Assembly (NCBI RefSeq): GCF_000374525.1 | Contig: NZ_KB894570.1 | Span: 248,001 to 312,000, forward strand | Direction of reading: 5' to 3' | Source: Amorphus coralli DSM 19760 | GTDB lineage: Bacteria > Pseudomonadota > Alphaproteobacteria > Rhizobiales > Amorphaceae | DNA: 64,000 nt | In this document: positions 49,287 through 57,771 of the stretch, piece after piece | Position numbering within the stretch: the first letter of the stretch is position 1 | Layout: each line of letters opens with the position of its first letter | Position numbers and translations under genes: made by a program | The notes under the pieces: model-generated | The model's input: the letters and a program-made list of their open reading frames with translations, nothing else | What the model was told of the DNA's origin: nothing | The model's database searches: none

Positions 49287-50369
49287 TCAGGCCGGACGGG
49301 CGTTGATGTAGGCGCCCTCGGAGATCACCGTGTACGGCCTGATGGTGGCCGAGAAACTCTTGATCGAATCGTAGACCTTGGTGGCGAGCGGATCGGAGTT
49401 CGCTACGGACTGAACGACGCCGGTGGACGCTTCGGCGAGGGCCTTCAGGACTTCATCGTTGAGTGTGCGGACGTCGACACCCTCCGACTTCATCTGCGCC
49501 AGCGCCTGTCCATTCTTGGCCACGAACTCGTTCAGCACGACCTGGTTGGCCATCATGTTGGCGCCCTTGACGATCTCCTTGAGGTCGTCGGGAAGCTTCT
49601 CCCATGCTGCCATGTTGATCATGCAGTCGAGCACGCCGCAGGGCTCCATCCAGCCCGGCCAGTAGTAGTACTTGGCAACCTTGTGCAGGCCGAAGGCCAT
49701 GTCGTTCATGGGGCCGACGAAGTCGGCGCCGTCGATGGCACCGGACTGGAGCCCCTGGGGCACCTCGCCGAGCGGCATCTGCACAGGGGTGGCGCCGACC
49801 TCCGTCAGCACCTTGGCGCCGAGCCCGCCGGAACGGACCTTCAGCCCCTTGTAGTCTTCGATGGAGTTCAGCTCCTTGTTGAACCACCCGGCGGCCTGGA
49901 CCGACGTGTTGCCGGACGGGAAGAACTTCACGCCCAGCTTGCTGTAGACCTCGTCGGCCAGTTCCTGGCCACCGCCGTAGGAGAACCAGGCGTTCTGCTC
50001 CTGGGTCGTGAAGCCGAACGGAACCGGCGTGAAGAACTGCATGGCCGGCAGTTTGCCGGCCCAGTACGCCGGATAGCCGTGACCCATCTCCAGGGTGCCG
50101 TCGGCGACCGCGTCGATGACCTGGAATGGCGGTACGATCTCACCGGCGGCATAGAGCTTTACCGTCATGCGACCGCCTGAGGCCTTTGAAATGTAGTCGG
50201 CGACGATTTCCGGCCCGGTGGCGAGCAGCGGCGAGTTCTTCGCCCACGTCATCTGCATGCGCCACTCGATGGCGCCCTGGGCGATGGCCGGTGCCGCGAG
50301 GCCGGTGGCGGCCGCGGTGCCGGAGGCAAGGCCGAGGCCTGCCCGTTTGACGAACTGTCTGCGATCCAT
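49287..50369 (-). CDS. TRAP transporter substrate-binding protein (DctP-type)
   Basis: 360-aa periplasmic binding protein with a twin-arginine signal (MDRRQFVKRAGLGLASGTAAATGLAAPAIAQ). The DctP fold is seen in WAKNSPLLATGPEIVADYISKASGGRMTVKLYAAGEI, and the central motif KGLKVRSGGLGAKVLTEVGATPVQMPLGEVPQGLQSGAIDGADF contains the Arg that binds a substrate carboxylate. This subgroup is often labelled mannitol/chloroaromatic. It captures an organic acid for the Q/M permease encoded upstream. ATG 50369 starts the Tat signal; the longer frame is rejected. Confidence 0.92.
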   Translation of the reverse strand: MDRRQFVKRAGLGLASGTAAATGLAAPAIAQGAIEWRMQMTWAKNSPLLATGPEIVADYISKASGGRMTVKLYAAGEIVPPFQVIDAVADGTLEMGHGYPAYWAGKLPAMQFFTPVPFGFTTQEQNAWFSYGGGQELADEVYSKLGVKFFPSGNTSVQAAGWFNKELNSIEDYKGLKVRSGGLGAKVLTEVGATPVQMPLGEVPQGLQSGAIDGADFVGPMNDMAFGLHKVAKYYYWPGWMEPCGVLDCMINMAAWEKLPDDLKEIVKGANMMANQVVLNEFVAKNGQALAQMKSEGVDVRTLNDEVLKALAEASTGVVQSVANSDPLATKVYDSIKSFSATIRPYTVISEGAYINARPA

Positions 50370-50477
50370 GTCGAAGGTCCCCTCTTCTTGACGACAGTGA
50401 TTCCGGTCCGCCGTCAGTTCGACGGGCCGCACGCGCCGGCTCCGGTCCCCTCGACCGGTTGTCCGGCAGGCGAGGTT

Positions 50478-51857
50478 TCAGCCCGACATGAGGCCGGGCA
50501 GCCAGTGGACGAGCTCCGGCCAGATCGACAGCACGACGACCGCCAGGAGCTGAATGACGACGAACGGGACGACCCCCCGGTAGATGACGGGCAGGGTGAG
50601 CGTGCTGGCCGCACCCTGCAGGTAGAAGATGCCGAAGCCGAAGGGCGGCGTGAGGTAGCTGGTCTGCAAGATCATGGCGGCGGCAACGCCCAGCCACAGC
50701 GGATCGACGCCCTGCATGATCAGGCCGGGCGCAAAGATCGGCACCACGATGAAGATGATCTCGAACGTGTCGATCAGGAAGCCGAGCAGGAACATCAGCC
50801 CAAGCACGAAGATCGTCGCGCCGAGCGCGCCGGCCGGCAGCGAGTGCAGCAGTTCGATGACCACGTCCTCGCCACCGAACCCGCGGAACACCAGCGAGAA
50901 GATCGTCGCGCCGATGAGGATGGCGTAGATCATCAGGGAGATGGACATGGCCGAGCGCGCCGCGTCTGCCATCATCGAGAGGCTCAGCTGCCGGTTCAGA
51001 AGGGCGAGAAGCACGGCTCCGACGCCGCCCAGTGCGGCCGATTCCGTAGCGGTGGCCAGACCGCTCAGGATTGAGCCCAGCACGAGGACGATAAGGCCTA
51101 GCGGCGGTAGCATCGCGACCAGGATCCGGACCGGGAGATTGCCGCGTTCACTTTCCGACATGCGCAGCGGCGGACAGCTTTGCGGGTCAAACACTGCTCG
51201 AACGATGATCCAGGCGACGTAAAGACCGACCAGCACCAGGCCCGGAACGAGAGCGCCGGCGAACAGGTCGGTGACCGTCAGCGGGTCGGAGGAAAAGACG
51301 CCCATCCTCAAATTGGCCTGCGTATTGGCGTTCTGAAGGGCCGTGCCGAGCAGGATCAGGACGGTGGAGGGCGGGATGAGCTGCGCCAGCGTACCGGAGG
51401 CGCAGATGATGCCGCTGGACAGGGATCGGTCGTAGCGCGCGCGTTGCATGGCCGGCAGGCTGATCAGCGCCATGGTCACGATGGTCGCTCCCACGATGCC
51501 GGTGGAGGCTGCCAGGAGCGCGCCGACCAGTACGACCGAGATGCCGAGACCGCCGCGCAGCCCGCCAAAGAGCTGGCCCATGGTGATGAGCAGGTTTTCA
51601 GCCACCTTCGATCGCTCCAGCACCGTGCCCATGAACACGAAGAGCGGGATGGCAACCAGCGTGGGATTGAGGCCGAGATCGAGAACGCGGGCGGGCAGTG
51701 AGCCCAGCAGGATGGCGTCGAAGGTGCCGAAATAGCTGCCGATTCCGGCTATCACGATGGCGGAGCCACCGAGGGCGAGCGCAACGGGGAAGCCGGTAAC
51801 AAGGGCCGCGACTACGCCGACGAAGAGGAGGAGACAGGAGAGCGCCTCTGCCCCCAT
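50478..51857 (-). CDS. TRAP transporter large permease (DctM-type)
   Basis: 459-aa inner-membrane protein with about 12 helices that couples substrate import to sodium. Typical stretches are TGFPVALALGGSAIV near the start, AIPLFVFMGTVLERSKVAENLL, ASTGIVGATIVTMALISLPAM and SGTLAQLIPPSTVLILLG, ending with TSYLTPPFGFGIFYLQG. ATG 51857 lies one base from the stop of the small permease. It is the second gene of the TRAP operon. Confidence 0.93.
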   Translation of the reverse strand: MGAEALSCLLLFVGVVAALVTGFPVALALGGSAIVIAGIGSYFGTFDAILLGSLPARVLDLGLNPTLVAIPLFVFMGTVLERSKVAENLLITMGQLFGGLRGGLGISVVLVGALLAASTGIVGATIVTMALISLPAMQRARYDRSLSSGIICASGTLAQLIPPSTVLILLGTALQNANTQANLRMGVFSSDPLTVTDLFAGALVPGLVLVGLYVAWIIVRAVFDPQSCPPLRMSESERGNLPVRILVAMLPPLGLIVLVLGSILSGLATATESAALGGVGAVLLALLNRQLSLSMMADAARSAMSISLMIYAILIGATIFSLVFRGFGGEDVVIELLHSLPAGALGATIFVLGLMFLLGFLIDTFEIIFIVVPIFAPGLIMQGVDPLWLGVAAAMILQTSYLTPPFGFGIFYLQGAASTLTLPVIYRGVVPFVVIQLLAVVVLSIWPELVHWLPGLMSG

Positions 51858-51858
51858 G

Positions 51859-52371
51859 TCAGTCGCTCGCTCCGAAGTCGTGAATGAGGGTGTGGAGGCT
51901 GCGGAGCACGGTCGACAGTCCCTGTATGGCAAGCAGGATGCAGAAGGCCATCACGGCCGATTTCATGAGGTAGAGAAAGGGCAGTCCGTCGATCGACGGG
52001 GAGGCCTCACGCAGGGCCCAGGACCGCTGCAGGGCCGGCCAGGCCTTTACCGCCAGTACGGCGACCATCGGCCAGAGGAAGAACACGGTGCCGAGAAGGT
52101 TGATCCAGGCCTTGGGCCGCGCCCCGAGGCGTCTGTAGAACAGATCAACCCGGACATGGCCGTCGGTGGACAGCACAGCGCCGCAGCCAAGGAAGACAAG
52201 GGCGCCATTCAGCCAGACGAAGCTTTCAGACAGCCACGGATAACCGAGGGAAAGGCCGTACCGCAGCAGGGCGACAAGGGCGGCGAGAGCGACGACGACG
52301 GGGAGGGCCCATTTCAGAAGCTCCCCAAAAGCTTCCATGACCCTGTCGATGGAGATCGCCGCCTTCAGCAT
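51859..52371 (-). CDS. TRAP transporter small permease (DctQ-type)
   Basis: 170-aa four-helix membrane protein with the DctQ pattern SESFVWLNGALVFLGCGAVLSTDGHVRVDLFYRRLGARPKAWINLLG. It pairs with the large permease to form the translocation unit. It is the first gene of the TRAP operon (Q-M-P-methyltransferase), whose promoter should lie in the 328-nt gap upstream. Confidence 0.9.
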   Translation of the reverse strand: MLKAAISIDRVMEAFGELLKWALPVVVALAALVALLRYGLSLGYPWLSESFVWLNGALVFLGCGAVLSTDGHVRVDLFYRRLGARPKAWINLLGTVFFLWPMVAVLAVKAWPALQRSWALREASPSIDGLPFLYLMKSAVMAFCILLAIQGLSTVLRSLHTLIHDFGASD

Positions 52372-52699
52372 CCGCTACCACCGATCCCGATCCAGGCGGC
52401 AACCGGTGCCCTTCGAAGGTTCTCTTTCCGGAGCGAGCCGTCCGGGTCGCCGGATCCGATGTTCCGACCGCACGCTCACCTGGAAAGGAGGGGTAATGAA
52501 GGTCCTCATTTCAAGAAGCGTGCCAAGCGGGGCTGGTTGAGGCAAACCGGAATTATTTGTTCACGCTTCAAAAAAGCTGAACTGGTTTCCGGGGCGGTCG
52601 CGTTGGATGGTCGCGCTGGCCAACGAACGGGATGCGGGAACGCTGGAATCGTCCTAGACAGGGGGTCCCGGGCGCGCCCATCGGACGGAGGCTTCGACC
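52372..52699. other. Non-coding region between dctQ and nnrU, with a possible 14-codon ORF
   Basis: Divergent promoters for the TRAP operon and nnrU should lie in these 328 nt. A strong ribosome site (AAAGGAGGGG) precedes ATG 52496, which opens a 14-codon frame ending at 52540; it may be a leader peptide or chance. GAAGCGTG (52515-52522) and CACGCTTC (52562-52569) form a perfect 8-bp inverted repeat, 39 nt apart. No other feature is visible. Confidence 0.35.
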
Positions 52700-53281
52700 A
52701 TGTGGATCTTCATCCTCGGACTGGTGATCTTCTTTGGCACGCACCTGCTGCCTGCTGACACGGGCCTGCGTGCAGCGATCCGGACGAAGCTGGGCGAGAG
52801 CGGCTACCGGGTGATCTATTCCGTCATCGCCTTCGTCGGCCTCGTGATGATCATCTGGGGCTACGGCGAGTGGCGCGCTGTCGGACCGCCGGTTCTCTAC
52901 GTGCCGCCCCTGTGGACGCGGCACCTCGTGATGCTGCTGATGCTGCCTGTATTCGTCCTGCTGGTCGCTGCCTACGCGCCCGGTCGCATCAAGTCGGCGG
53001 TCAAGCACCCGATGGTGCTGGCGGTGAAGATCTGGGCATTCGCCCATCTTCTGGCCAATGGCGAGCTTCCCTCCGTCCTGCTGTTCGGGTCGTTCCTGGC
53101 ATGGGGCGTCATTGCCCGCATTTCCCTGAAGAAGCGCCAGGCGGCCAATCCCCATGGTGCGGACCCGGTCGTGGGGCCGGTGCGCAACGACGTCATCGCC
53201 GTCGTGGTCGGCCTCCTTGTTTACGCCCTGTTTGTCTGGAAGGTGCACGTCTGGCTGATCGGGGTTCCCATTCTCGCCTGA
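52700..53281 (+). CDS. nnrU: NnrU family membrane protein
   Basis: 193-aa protein with about five helices. The NnrU family pattern is GLVIFFGTHLLPADTGLRAAIRTKLGESGYRVIYSVIAFVGLVMIIWGYGEWR. NnrU was named from nitrite/nitric-oxide reduction loci, but most homologues sit outside denitrification clusters and their role is unclear; relatives include a heme-carotenoid isomerase fold. No denitrification genes are nearby. GGAGG precedes the ATG. A hairpin follows its stop. Confidence 0.85.
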   Translation: MWIFILGLVIFFGTHLLPADTGLRAAIRTKLGESGYRVIYSVIAFVGLVMIIWGYGEWRAVGPPVLYVPPLWTRHLVMLLMLPVFVLLVAAYAPGRIKSAVKHPMVLAVKIWAFAHLLANGELPSVLLFGSFLAWGVIARISLKKRQAANPHGADPVVGPVRNDVIAVVVGLLVYALFVWKVHVWLIGVPILA

Positions 53282-53311
53282 TCTTCACATCGCTCGATGA
53301 GCTGCCTGTAC

Positions 53312-53330
53312 GGGCCAAATGGCTTGGCCC
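53312..53330 (+). terminator. Hairpin after nnrU
   Basis: GGGCCAA (53312-53318) and TTGGCCC (53324-53330) make a perfect 7-bp stem with an ATGGC loop, 30 nt after the nnrU stop. There is no T-run. It separates nnrU from the next transcription unit. Confidence 0.45.
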
Positions 53331-53420
53331 TGAGCCCGGAACGCGTTACACGGCGCGACCGGGACGGGATTGGCAGCGACCTGCGAGCGCGGCGACAGAA
53401 CCGATGAGGATCGACGGACG

Positions 53421-54167
53421 ATGACGGATATTTTCCAGGAGGTTGAAGAGGACCTGCGTCGCGAGCGCATGAAGTCGCTCTGGGACCGCTTCGGCATCTA
53501 CTTGATCATCGTCGCCGTGCTGATCGTCGCCGGAACCGCAGGCTATCGCGGCTACGTCTATTTCAAGACCAAGGCAGAGCAGGAAGCGGGTGATGCGTTC
53601 CTCGCAGCGCTCGATCAGTCCGCCTCGGGCAACCACGCGGCGGCGGCCGACTCCCTGATGGCTTTTGCCGCGGACGCGCCGGGCAACTACGCGGTCCTGG
53701 CGAAGTTCCGGGCAGCCAGCGAACAGGCGCTGGCCGGAGAGACCCAGTCTGCGGTCGACGCGTTCGACGGTCTGGCCGGCGACAGCGCTCTTTCCCGCAC
53801 CCAGCGCGACCTGGCCAGGGTCCGCGCGGGCTACGTGCTGCTCGGCACTGGAGAGCGCCAGGAAATCGAGGATCGGCTGTCCGGTGTCGCAACGGAAACC
53901 GGGCCTTGGCGCAACTCCGCTCGCGAGATCCTCGGCGTCGCCGCCTATCAGGCCGGCGACCTCGAGGGCGCGGAAAAATGGATGCGCGAAATCGAAATGG
54001 ACCCCGCCGCACCCCAGGATCTGAAGGCGCGGGTCGAACTGTTCATGAGTTTGATCAACGGCTCCCGCGCCCGCCCAGCTGACGACGAGGCGAGCGACGC
54101 CGGCCCCGCGGCCGCACCGCAGGGTGATGACGAGGCCGGGGCGGGGGCTTCGGAGGTGAGTGAATGA
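53421..54167 (+). CDS. YfgM-like TPR-type membrane protein
   Basis: 248-aa protein of the YfgM/TPR_21 family. A short cytoplasmic segment (MTDIFQEVEEDLRRERMKSLWDRFG) precedes one helix (IYLIIVAVLIVAGTAGYRGYVYF) and a periplasmic helical-repeat domain (about 50-215), with an acidic, low-complexity tail. YfgM-like proteins associate with the Sec translocon and periplasmic chaperones. ATG 53421 starts the conserved part. It overlaps the bamB-like gene by four bases (ATGA), a common arrangement that links it with outer-membrane protein assembly. Confidence 0.85.
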   Translation: MTDIFQEVEEDLRRERMKSLWDRFGIYLIIVAVLIVAGTAGYRGYVYFKTKAEQEAGDAFLAALDQSASGNHAAAADSLMAFAADAPGNYAVLAKFRAASEQALAGETQSAVDAFDGLAGDSALSRTQRDLARVRAGYVLLGTGERQEIEDRLSGVATETGPWRNSAREILGVAAYQAGDLEGAEKWMREIEMDPAAPQDLKARVELFMSLINGSRARPADDEASDAGPAAAPQGDDEAGAGASEVSE

Positions 54168-55516
54168 TGGGTTCTCTGCGTCCGATCGTGGCACTTGTCG
54201 CCACGGCGGTACTGGTCAGCGGTTGTGGTTCGGTCGGTGACTCGCTGTCCTCGATCAATCCGTTCCACAAGAAGGATACGATCCTTCCGGGCGAGCGCAG
54301 CCCGATTTTTCCGAACCAGGATTCGCCGCAGGAAGTGAACGAGGACGTTGCGGCGATTTCCATCGGCGCGGCCACTTCCATGACGAACTGGCCGCAGTCC
54401 GGCGGCAACGCGGCAGCCAACACCGGCCACCTTTCCTTTGCCGGTAGCGGTGCGCGCGCCTGGCGTGCGTCCATCGGCGGCGGCGGCGGCAGCATCATGC
54501 AGTTCGCCAACGAATCGCAGCGCATCGCTGCGCGGCCCGTGGCGTCGGGTGGCAACGTCATCATCTATTCTCCGGATGCCACGGTGACGGCGCTTTCGGT
54601 TTCCAACGGTGGTCGGCAGTGGACTGCCAACCTGCGGCCCGAGAAGGAACGCGATGTCGCCAGTGGCGGTGGCGCCGCCATCGACAACGGCCGGGTCTTC
54701 GTTGCCACGGGCTACGGTTCGGTGGCTGCCCTCGACCTCGGCTCCGGCAGGGTCCTCTGGACGCAGGAGCTGGAGACGCCGGCGCGCAGCACGCCGACAG
54801 CGACGGCCGGCAAGGTCTTCGTGGTCAACCAGGCCAACGAGATCATCGCTCTCAGCCAGGCGGACGGCACCGAGGAGTGGACCTATCGGGGCATTCCGGA
54901 AACGGCCGGGCTCCTGTCCACGGCCAATCCGAGCGTCTCGGGCGACACCGTCGTCGTTCCGATGAACTCCGGCGAGGTGATGGCCCTTTCGGTGTCCTCC
55001 GGCGAACCGAAGTGGATCGATTCCGTCACTCGTTCGACCCGGACCCTGGCCGTGGCCGGTCTCACCGACGTCTCCGGCAGCCCGGTCATCGACGGCGGGC
55101 TGGTTTTCGCCACCGGCGTCGGCGGACGGACGATCGCGGTCAGCCTCTCCACCGGCGAACGCGTCTGGGAACAGAATATCGGCAGCGCTTCCACGCCGAT
55201 CGTGTCGGGTAACGGCCTCTTCCTGATCGATCTGGAGGGTCGCATCGTCGCGCTCGAGAAGAAGAGCGGCAAGATCGCCTGGCGGACCGCGCTGCCGACC
55301 AAGAAAAAGGGTCGCTTCGCTTGGAACGGGCCGCTGCTTGCCGGCAATTCGCTCTGGATGGTGTCCAATGCGGGCCTGCTAATCTCGGTCGATCCTTCCA
55401 ACGGCCAGATCCGTTCGCAGACGGATGTGGCCAGTCATGGCTATACCGCTCCGATCCTGGCGTCGGGCTACATGGTGTTTGTGTCCGATGCGGGCGAGAT
55501 CTCGGGACTCCGATGA
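54164..55516 (+). CDS. bamB: BamB-like PQQ-repeat lipoprotein
   Basis: 450-aa outer-membrane lipoprotein. A lipobox ends at Cys21 (TAVLVSGC), then come an unstructured spacer and a beta-propeller built from PQQ-like repeats ([77 protein letters not shown]). BamB is a scaffold of the BAM complex, which inserts outer-membrane proteins. The gene lies between yfgM-like and der, the usual order. The ATGATG start leaves two possible first codons. Confidence 0.87.
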   Translation: MMGSLRPIVALVATAVLVSGCGSVGDSLSSINPFHKKDTILPGERSPIFPNQDSPQEVNEDVAAISIGAATSMTNWPQSGGNAAANTGHLSFAGSGARAWRASIGGGGGSIMQFANESQRIAARPVASGGNVIIYSPDATVTALSVSNGGRQWTANLRPEKERDVASGGGAAIDNGRVFVATGYGSVAALDLGSGRVLWTQELETPARSTPTATAGKVFVVNQANEIIALSQADGTEEWTYRGIPETAGLLSTANPSVSGDTVVVPMNSGEVMALSVSSGEPKWIDSVTRSTRTLAVAGLTDVSGSPVIDGGLVFATGVGGRTIAVSLSTGERVWEQNIGSASTPIVSGNGLFLIDLEGRIVALEKKSGKIAWRTALPTKKKGRFAWNGPLLAGNSLWMVSNAGLLISVDPSNGQIRSQTDVASHGYTAPILASGYMVFVSDAGEISGLR

Positions 55517-56963
55517 CGGCGAGGCCGGTCGCGCAGGCGACCGGCTTGCGCGCGTCGCGATCGTAGGCAGGCCGAACGTCGGCAAGTCGACGCTGTTCAA
55601 CCGGCTTGTCGGAAAGCGCCTCGCGCTCGTCGACGATACGCCGGGGGTCACACGCGACCGGCGCGAAGGCCAGGGCCGGATCGCCGACCTGCGCTTCGTG
55701 GTGGTCGACACGGCCGGGCTTGAGGACGCGGGCCCCGACAGCCTCGAAGGCCGGATGCGGCAGCAGACCGATCTGGCGATTGGCGCAGCGGATGTCATCG
55801 TTTTTGTGGTGGATGCGCGGGCCGGTATCACCCCGGCCGACGAGGCCTATGGGGCACTGCTCAGGCGCACGTCAGCACCCGTCATCGTGTTGTCCAACAA
55901 GGCGGAAGGGCGCAGCGGCGATGTCGCGGCGCTGGAAGCCTACAGTCTCGGTCTTGGCGAGCCGCTCGCCTTCTCGGCCGAGCATGGCGAGGGGCTGGGC
56001 GAGCTCTACGACGCGCTGAAGGAGCGGTTCGAAACGCTCGACCTGCGTGATGACCGGTCAGCTGGCGAGACAAGCACAGAGACGACCTCGAAGAGCGACG
56101 ATCCGCTGGCGCCGGACGACGACGCCCCGGCCGAAGATGCGGCCGGTCCCGGTCGCTCGCGGCCCGTCCAGGTGGCGATCGTCGGGCGCCCGAACGCCGG
56201 AAAGTCTACGCTGATCAATCGCCTCCTTGGCGAGGAGCGCATGCTTACCGGTCCGGAGGCTGGAATCACGCGCGATTCTATCAGCGTCGACTGGGAGTGG
56301 CGCGGGCGTGAATTCCGGCTGGTGGACACGGCCGGAATGCGGAAGAAATCCAAGGTCCAGGAGAAGCTGGAACGCCTCTCCGTCGCCGATACGATCCGTG
56401 CGCTTCGGTTCGCCGAGGTGGTCATCATGACCATCGATGCCACCATGCCGTTCGAAAAGCAGGATCTGCACATCATCGATCTGATCGTCCGCGAGGGCAG
56501 GGCGCTGATCGTCGCTCTCGACAAGTGGGACCTGGTCGAGGATCGCAATGAGACGATGAATGCCCTGCGCGAAGCCGCTGACAGGCTGTTGCCGCAGGTG
56601 AAGGGTCTGAGGCTGGTTCCGGTGTCGGGGCTCACCGGGCAGGGTCTCGATCGGCTGATGGAGGCCGTGCTCTCCACCGTTGAGCTCTGGTCGACCCGCA
56701 CCACGACCGGGCAGCTGAACCGGTGGCTGCACAATGCGATCACGCGTCATCCGCCGCCGGCCATCGGCGGCCGACGCATCAAGCTGCGCTACATTACTCA
56801 GGTGAAGACCCGGCCGCCCCACTTCGTGGCGTTCTGTTCGATGCCGGAAGACCTTCCGGAAGCCTACAAACGCTACCTGGCCAACGGGCTGCGGGAGACG
56901 TTCGGGCTTGAGGGCGTGCCGATCAGGCTGACGCTGCGCAAGGGCGACAACCCCTACGCCTGA
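55488..56963 (+). CDS. der: Ribosome biogenesis GTPase Der (EngA)
   Basis: 491-aa (if started at 55488) double GTPase needed for 50S ribosome assembly. Each G domain is complete: [18 protein letters not shown] with DTAGLED and NKAE in the first (Lys-Ala where NKxD is usual), [18 protein letters not shown] with [10 protein letters not shown] and DKWD in the second. A KH-like C-terminal domain ends LRKGDNPYA. The acidic linker is longer than usual. The start is uncertain. Codons just before RVAIVG contain no ATG, GTG or TTG, and the nearest in-frame start is ATG 55488 inside bamB. The ATG at 55513 that overlaps the bamB stop is in the wrong frame. Confidence 0.92.
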   Translation: MRARSRDSDDGEAGRAGDRLARVAIVGRPNVGKSTLFNRLVGKRLALVDDTPGVTRDRREGQGRIADLRFVVVDTAGLEDAGPDSLEGRMRQQTDLAIGAADVIVFVVDARAGITPADEAYGALLRRTSAPVIVLSNKAEGRSGDVAALEAYSLGLGEPLAFSAEHGEGLGELYDALKERFETLDLRDDRSAGETSTETTSKSDDPLAPDDDAPAEDAAGPGRSRPVQVAIVGRPNAGKSTLINRLLGEERMLTGPEAGITRDSISVDWEWRGREFRLVDTAGMRKKSKVQEKLERLSVADTIRALRFAEVVIMTIDATMPFEKQDLHIIDLIVREGRALIVALDKWDLVEDRNETMNALREAADRLLPQVKGLRLVPVSGLTGQGLDRLMEAVLSTVELWSTRTTTGQLNRWLHNAITRHPPPAIGGRRIKLRYITQVKTRPPHFVAFCSMPEDLPEAYKRYLANGLRETFGLEGVPIRLTLRKGDNPYA

Positions 56964-57004
56964 TCCCGATCGATCTGCTGCCGAGCTGAATGTGGCCGGC
57001 CGAT

Positions 57005-57769
57005 CTACGCGAGGCTGGTCGACCGCGCGTCCGGCGGGAGCCCGTCGTCTGCCATTTTGCGGCTGAGCTCGATCAGGCTGCCGTTCTCAAGACACTGCGG
57101 CGTGAGCAGTGCCATGATCGGCGCCGCATGAGCGCTTGGATGCGCCAGCGTGTCCTTGTCTTCGCCCGGATAGGCCTTGCCGCGGAAATGGCTGCGCGTG
57201 GGGCCAGGGTCGACGAGGTTCACGCGCACGCTGGTGTGGGCAATCTCGTTGGCATAGGTCCGGACGAGGGCCTCGAGGCCGGCCTTCGACGCTGCCAGAA
57301 GTCCCCAGAACGGCTCGCTCGTGCGGGCCTGCTCGGCGGTCATGAAGACCGCGCGTCCGGCAACCGACTGGCGAAGCAGCGGGTCGAGGGAGCGGATCAG
57401 GCGATAGTTGGCCGTCAGGTTGAGACCGATCGTGTCGGTCCAGACTTTCGGCGGCAGGTGACCGATGGGCGAGAGCTGACCAAGTATGCCGGCGTTCGCC
57501 ACCAGTGCGTCGAGGCGTCCCCAGCGCTCAAAGAGCCCGGCACCGAGCCGGTCGATGGCGTCGAAGTCTGTGAGATCGAGAGGCACCAGCGTCGCGGCTT
57601 CGCCGCCCGCACCTCGGATGGCGTCATCGAGCTCTTCAAGCGCCCCCACGGTGCGCCCGATGGCGACGACGTGAGCGCCAGCCTCACCGAGCTTGAGCGC
57701 AACAGCCCTGCCGATACCCCGCGTTGCGCCCGTGACGACGACAACGCGATCTTCGAATTCTCGAGACAT
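57005..57769 (-). CDS. Short-chain dehydrogenase/reductase family protein with altered catalytic residues
   Basis: 254-aa Rossmann protein with cofactor motif VTGATRGIGRA (Gly14-Gly20) and NAG at 92-94. The catalytic set is unusual. The YxxxK motif reads LLAASK, with Leu158 where Tyr is expected and Lys162 kept, and the active-site Ser region is FMTAEQA (Ala145). Classical oxidoreductase activity is therefore doubtful. Position directly after purF (2-nt gap, same strand) is common in this group of bacteria. ATG 57769 was chosen as the start of the fold; the longer frame is in purF. Role unknown. Confidence 0.83.
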   Translation of the reverse strand: MSREFEDRVVVVTGATRGIGRAVALKLGEAGAHVVAIGRTVGALEELDDAIRGAGGEAATLVPLDLTDFDAIDRLGAGLFERWGRLDALVANAGILGQLSPIGHLPPKVWTDTIGLNLTANYRLIRSLDPLLRQSVAGRAVFMTAEQARTSEPFWGLLAASKAGLEALVRTYANEIAHTSVRVNLVDPGPTRSHFRGKAYPGEDKDTLAHPSAHAAPIMALLTPQCLENGSLIELSRKMADDGLPPDARSTSLA

Positions 57770-57771
57770 GC

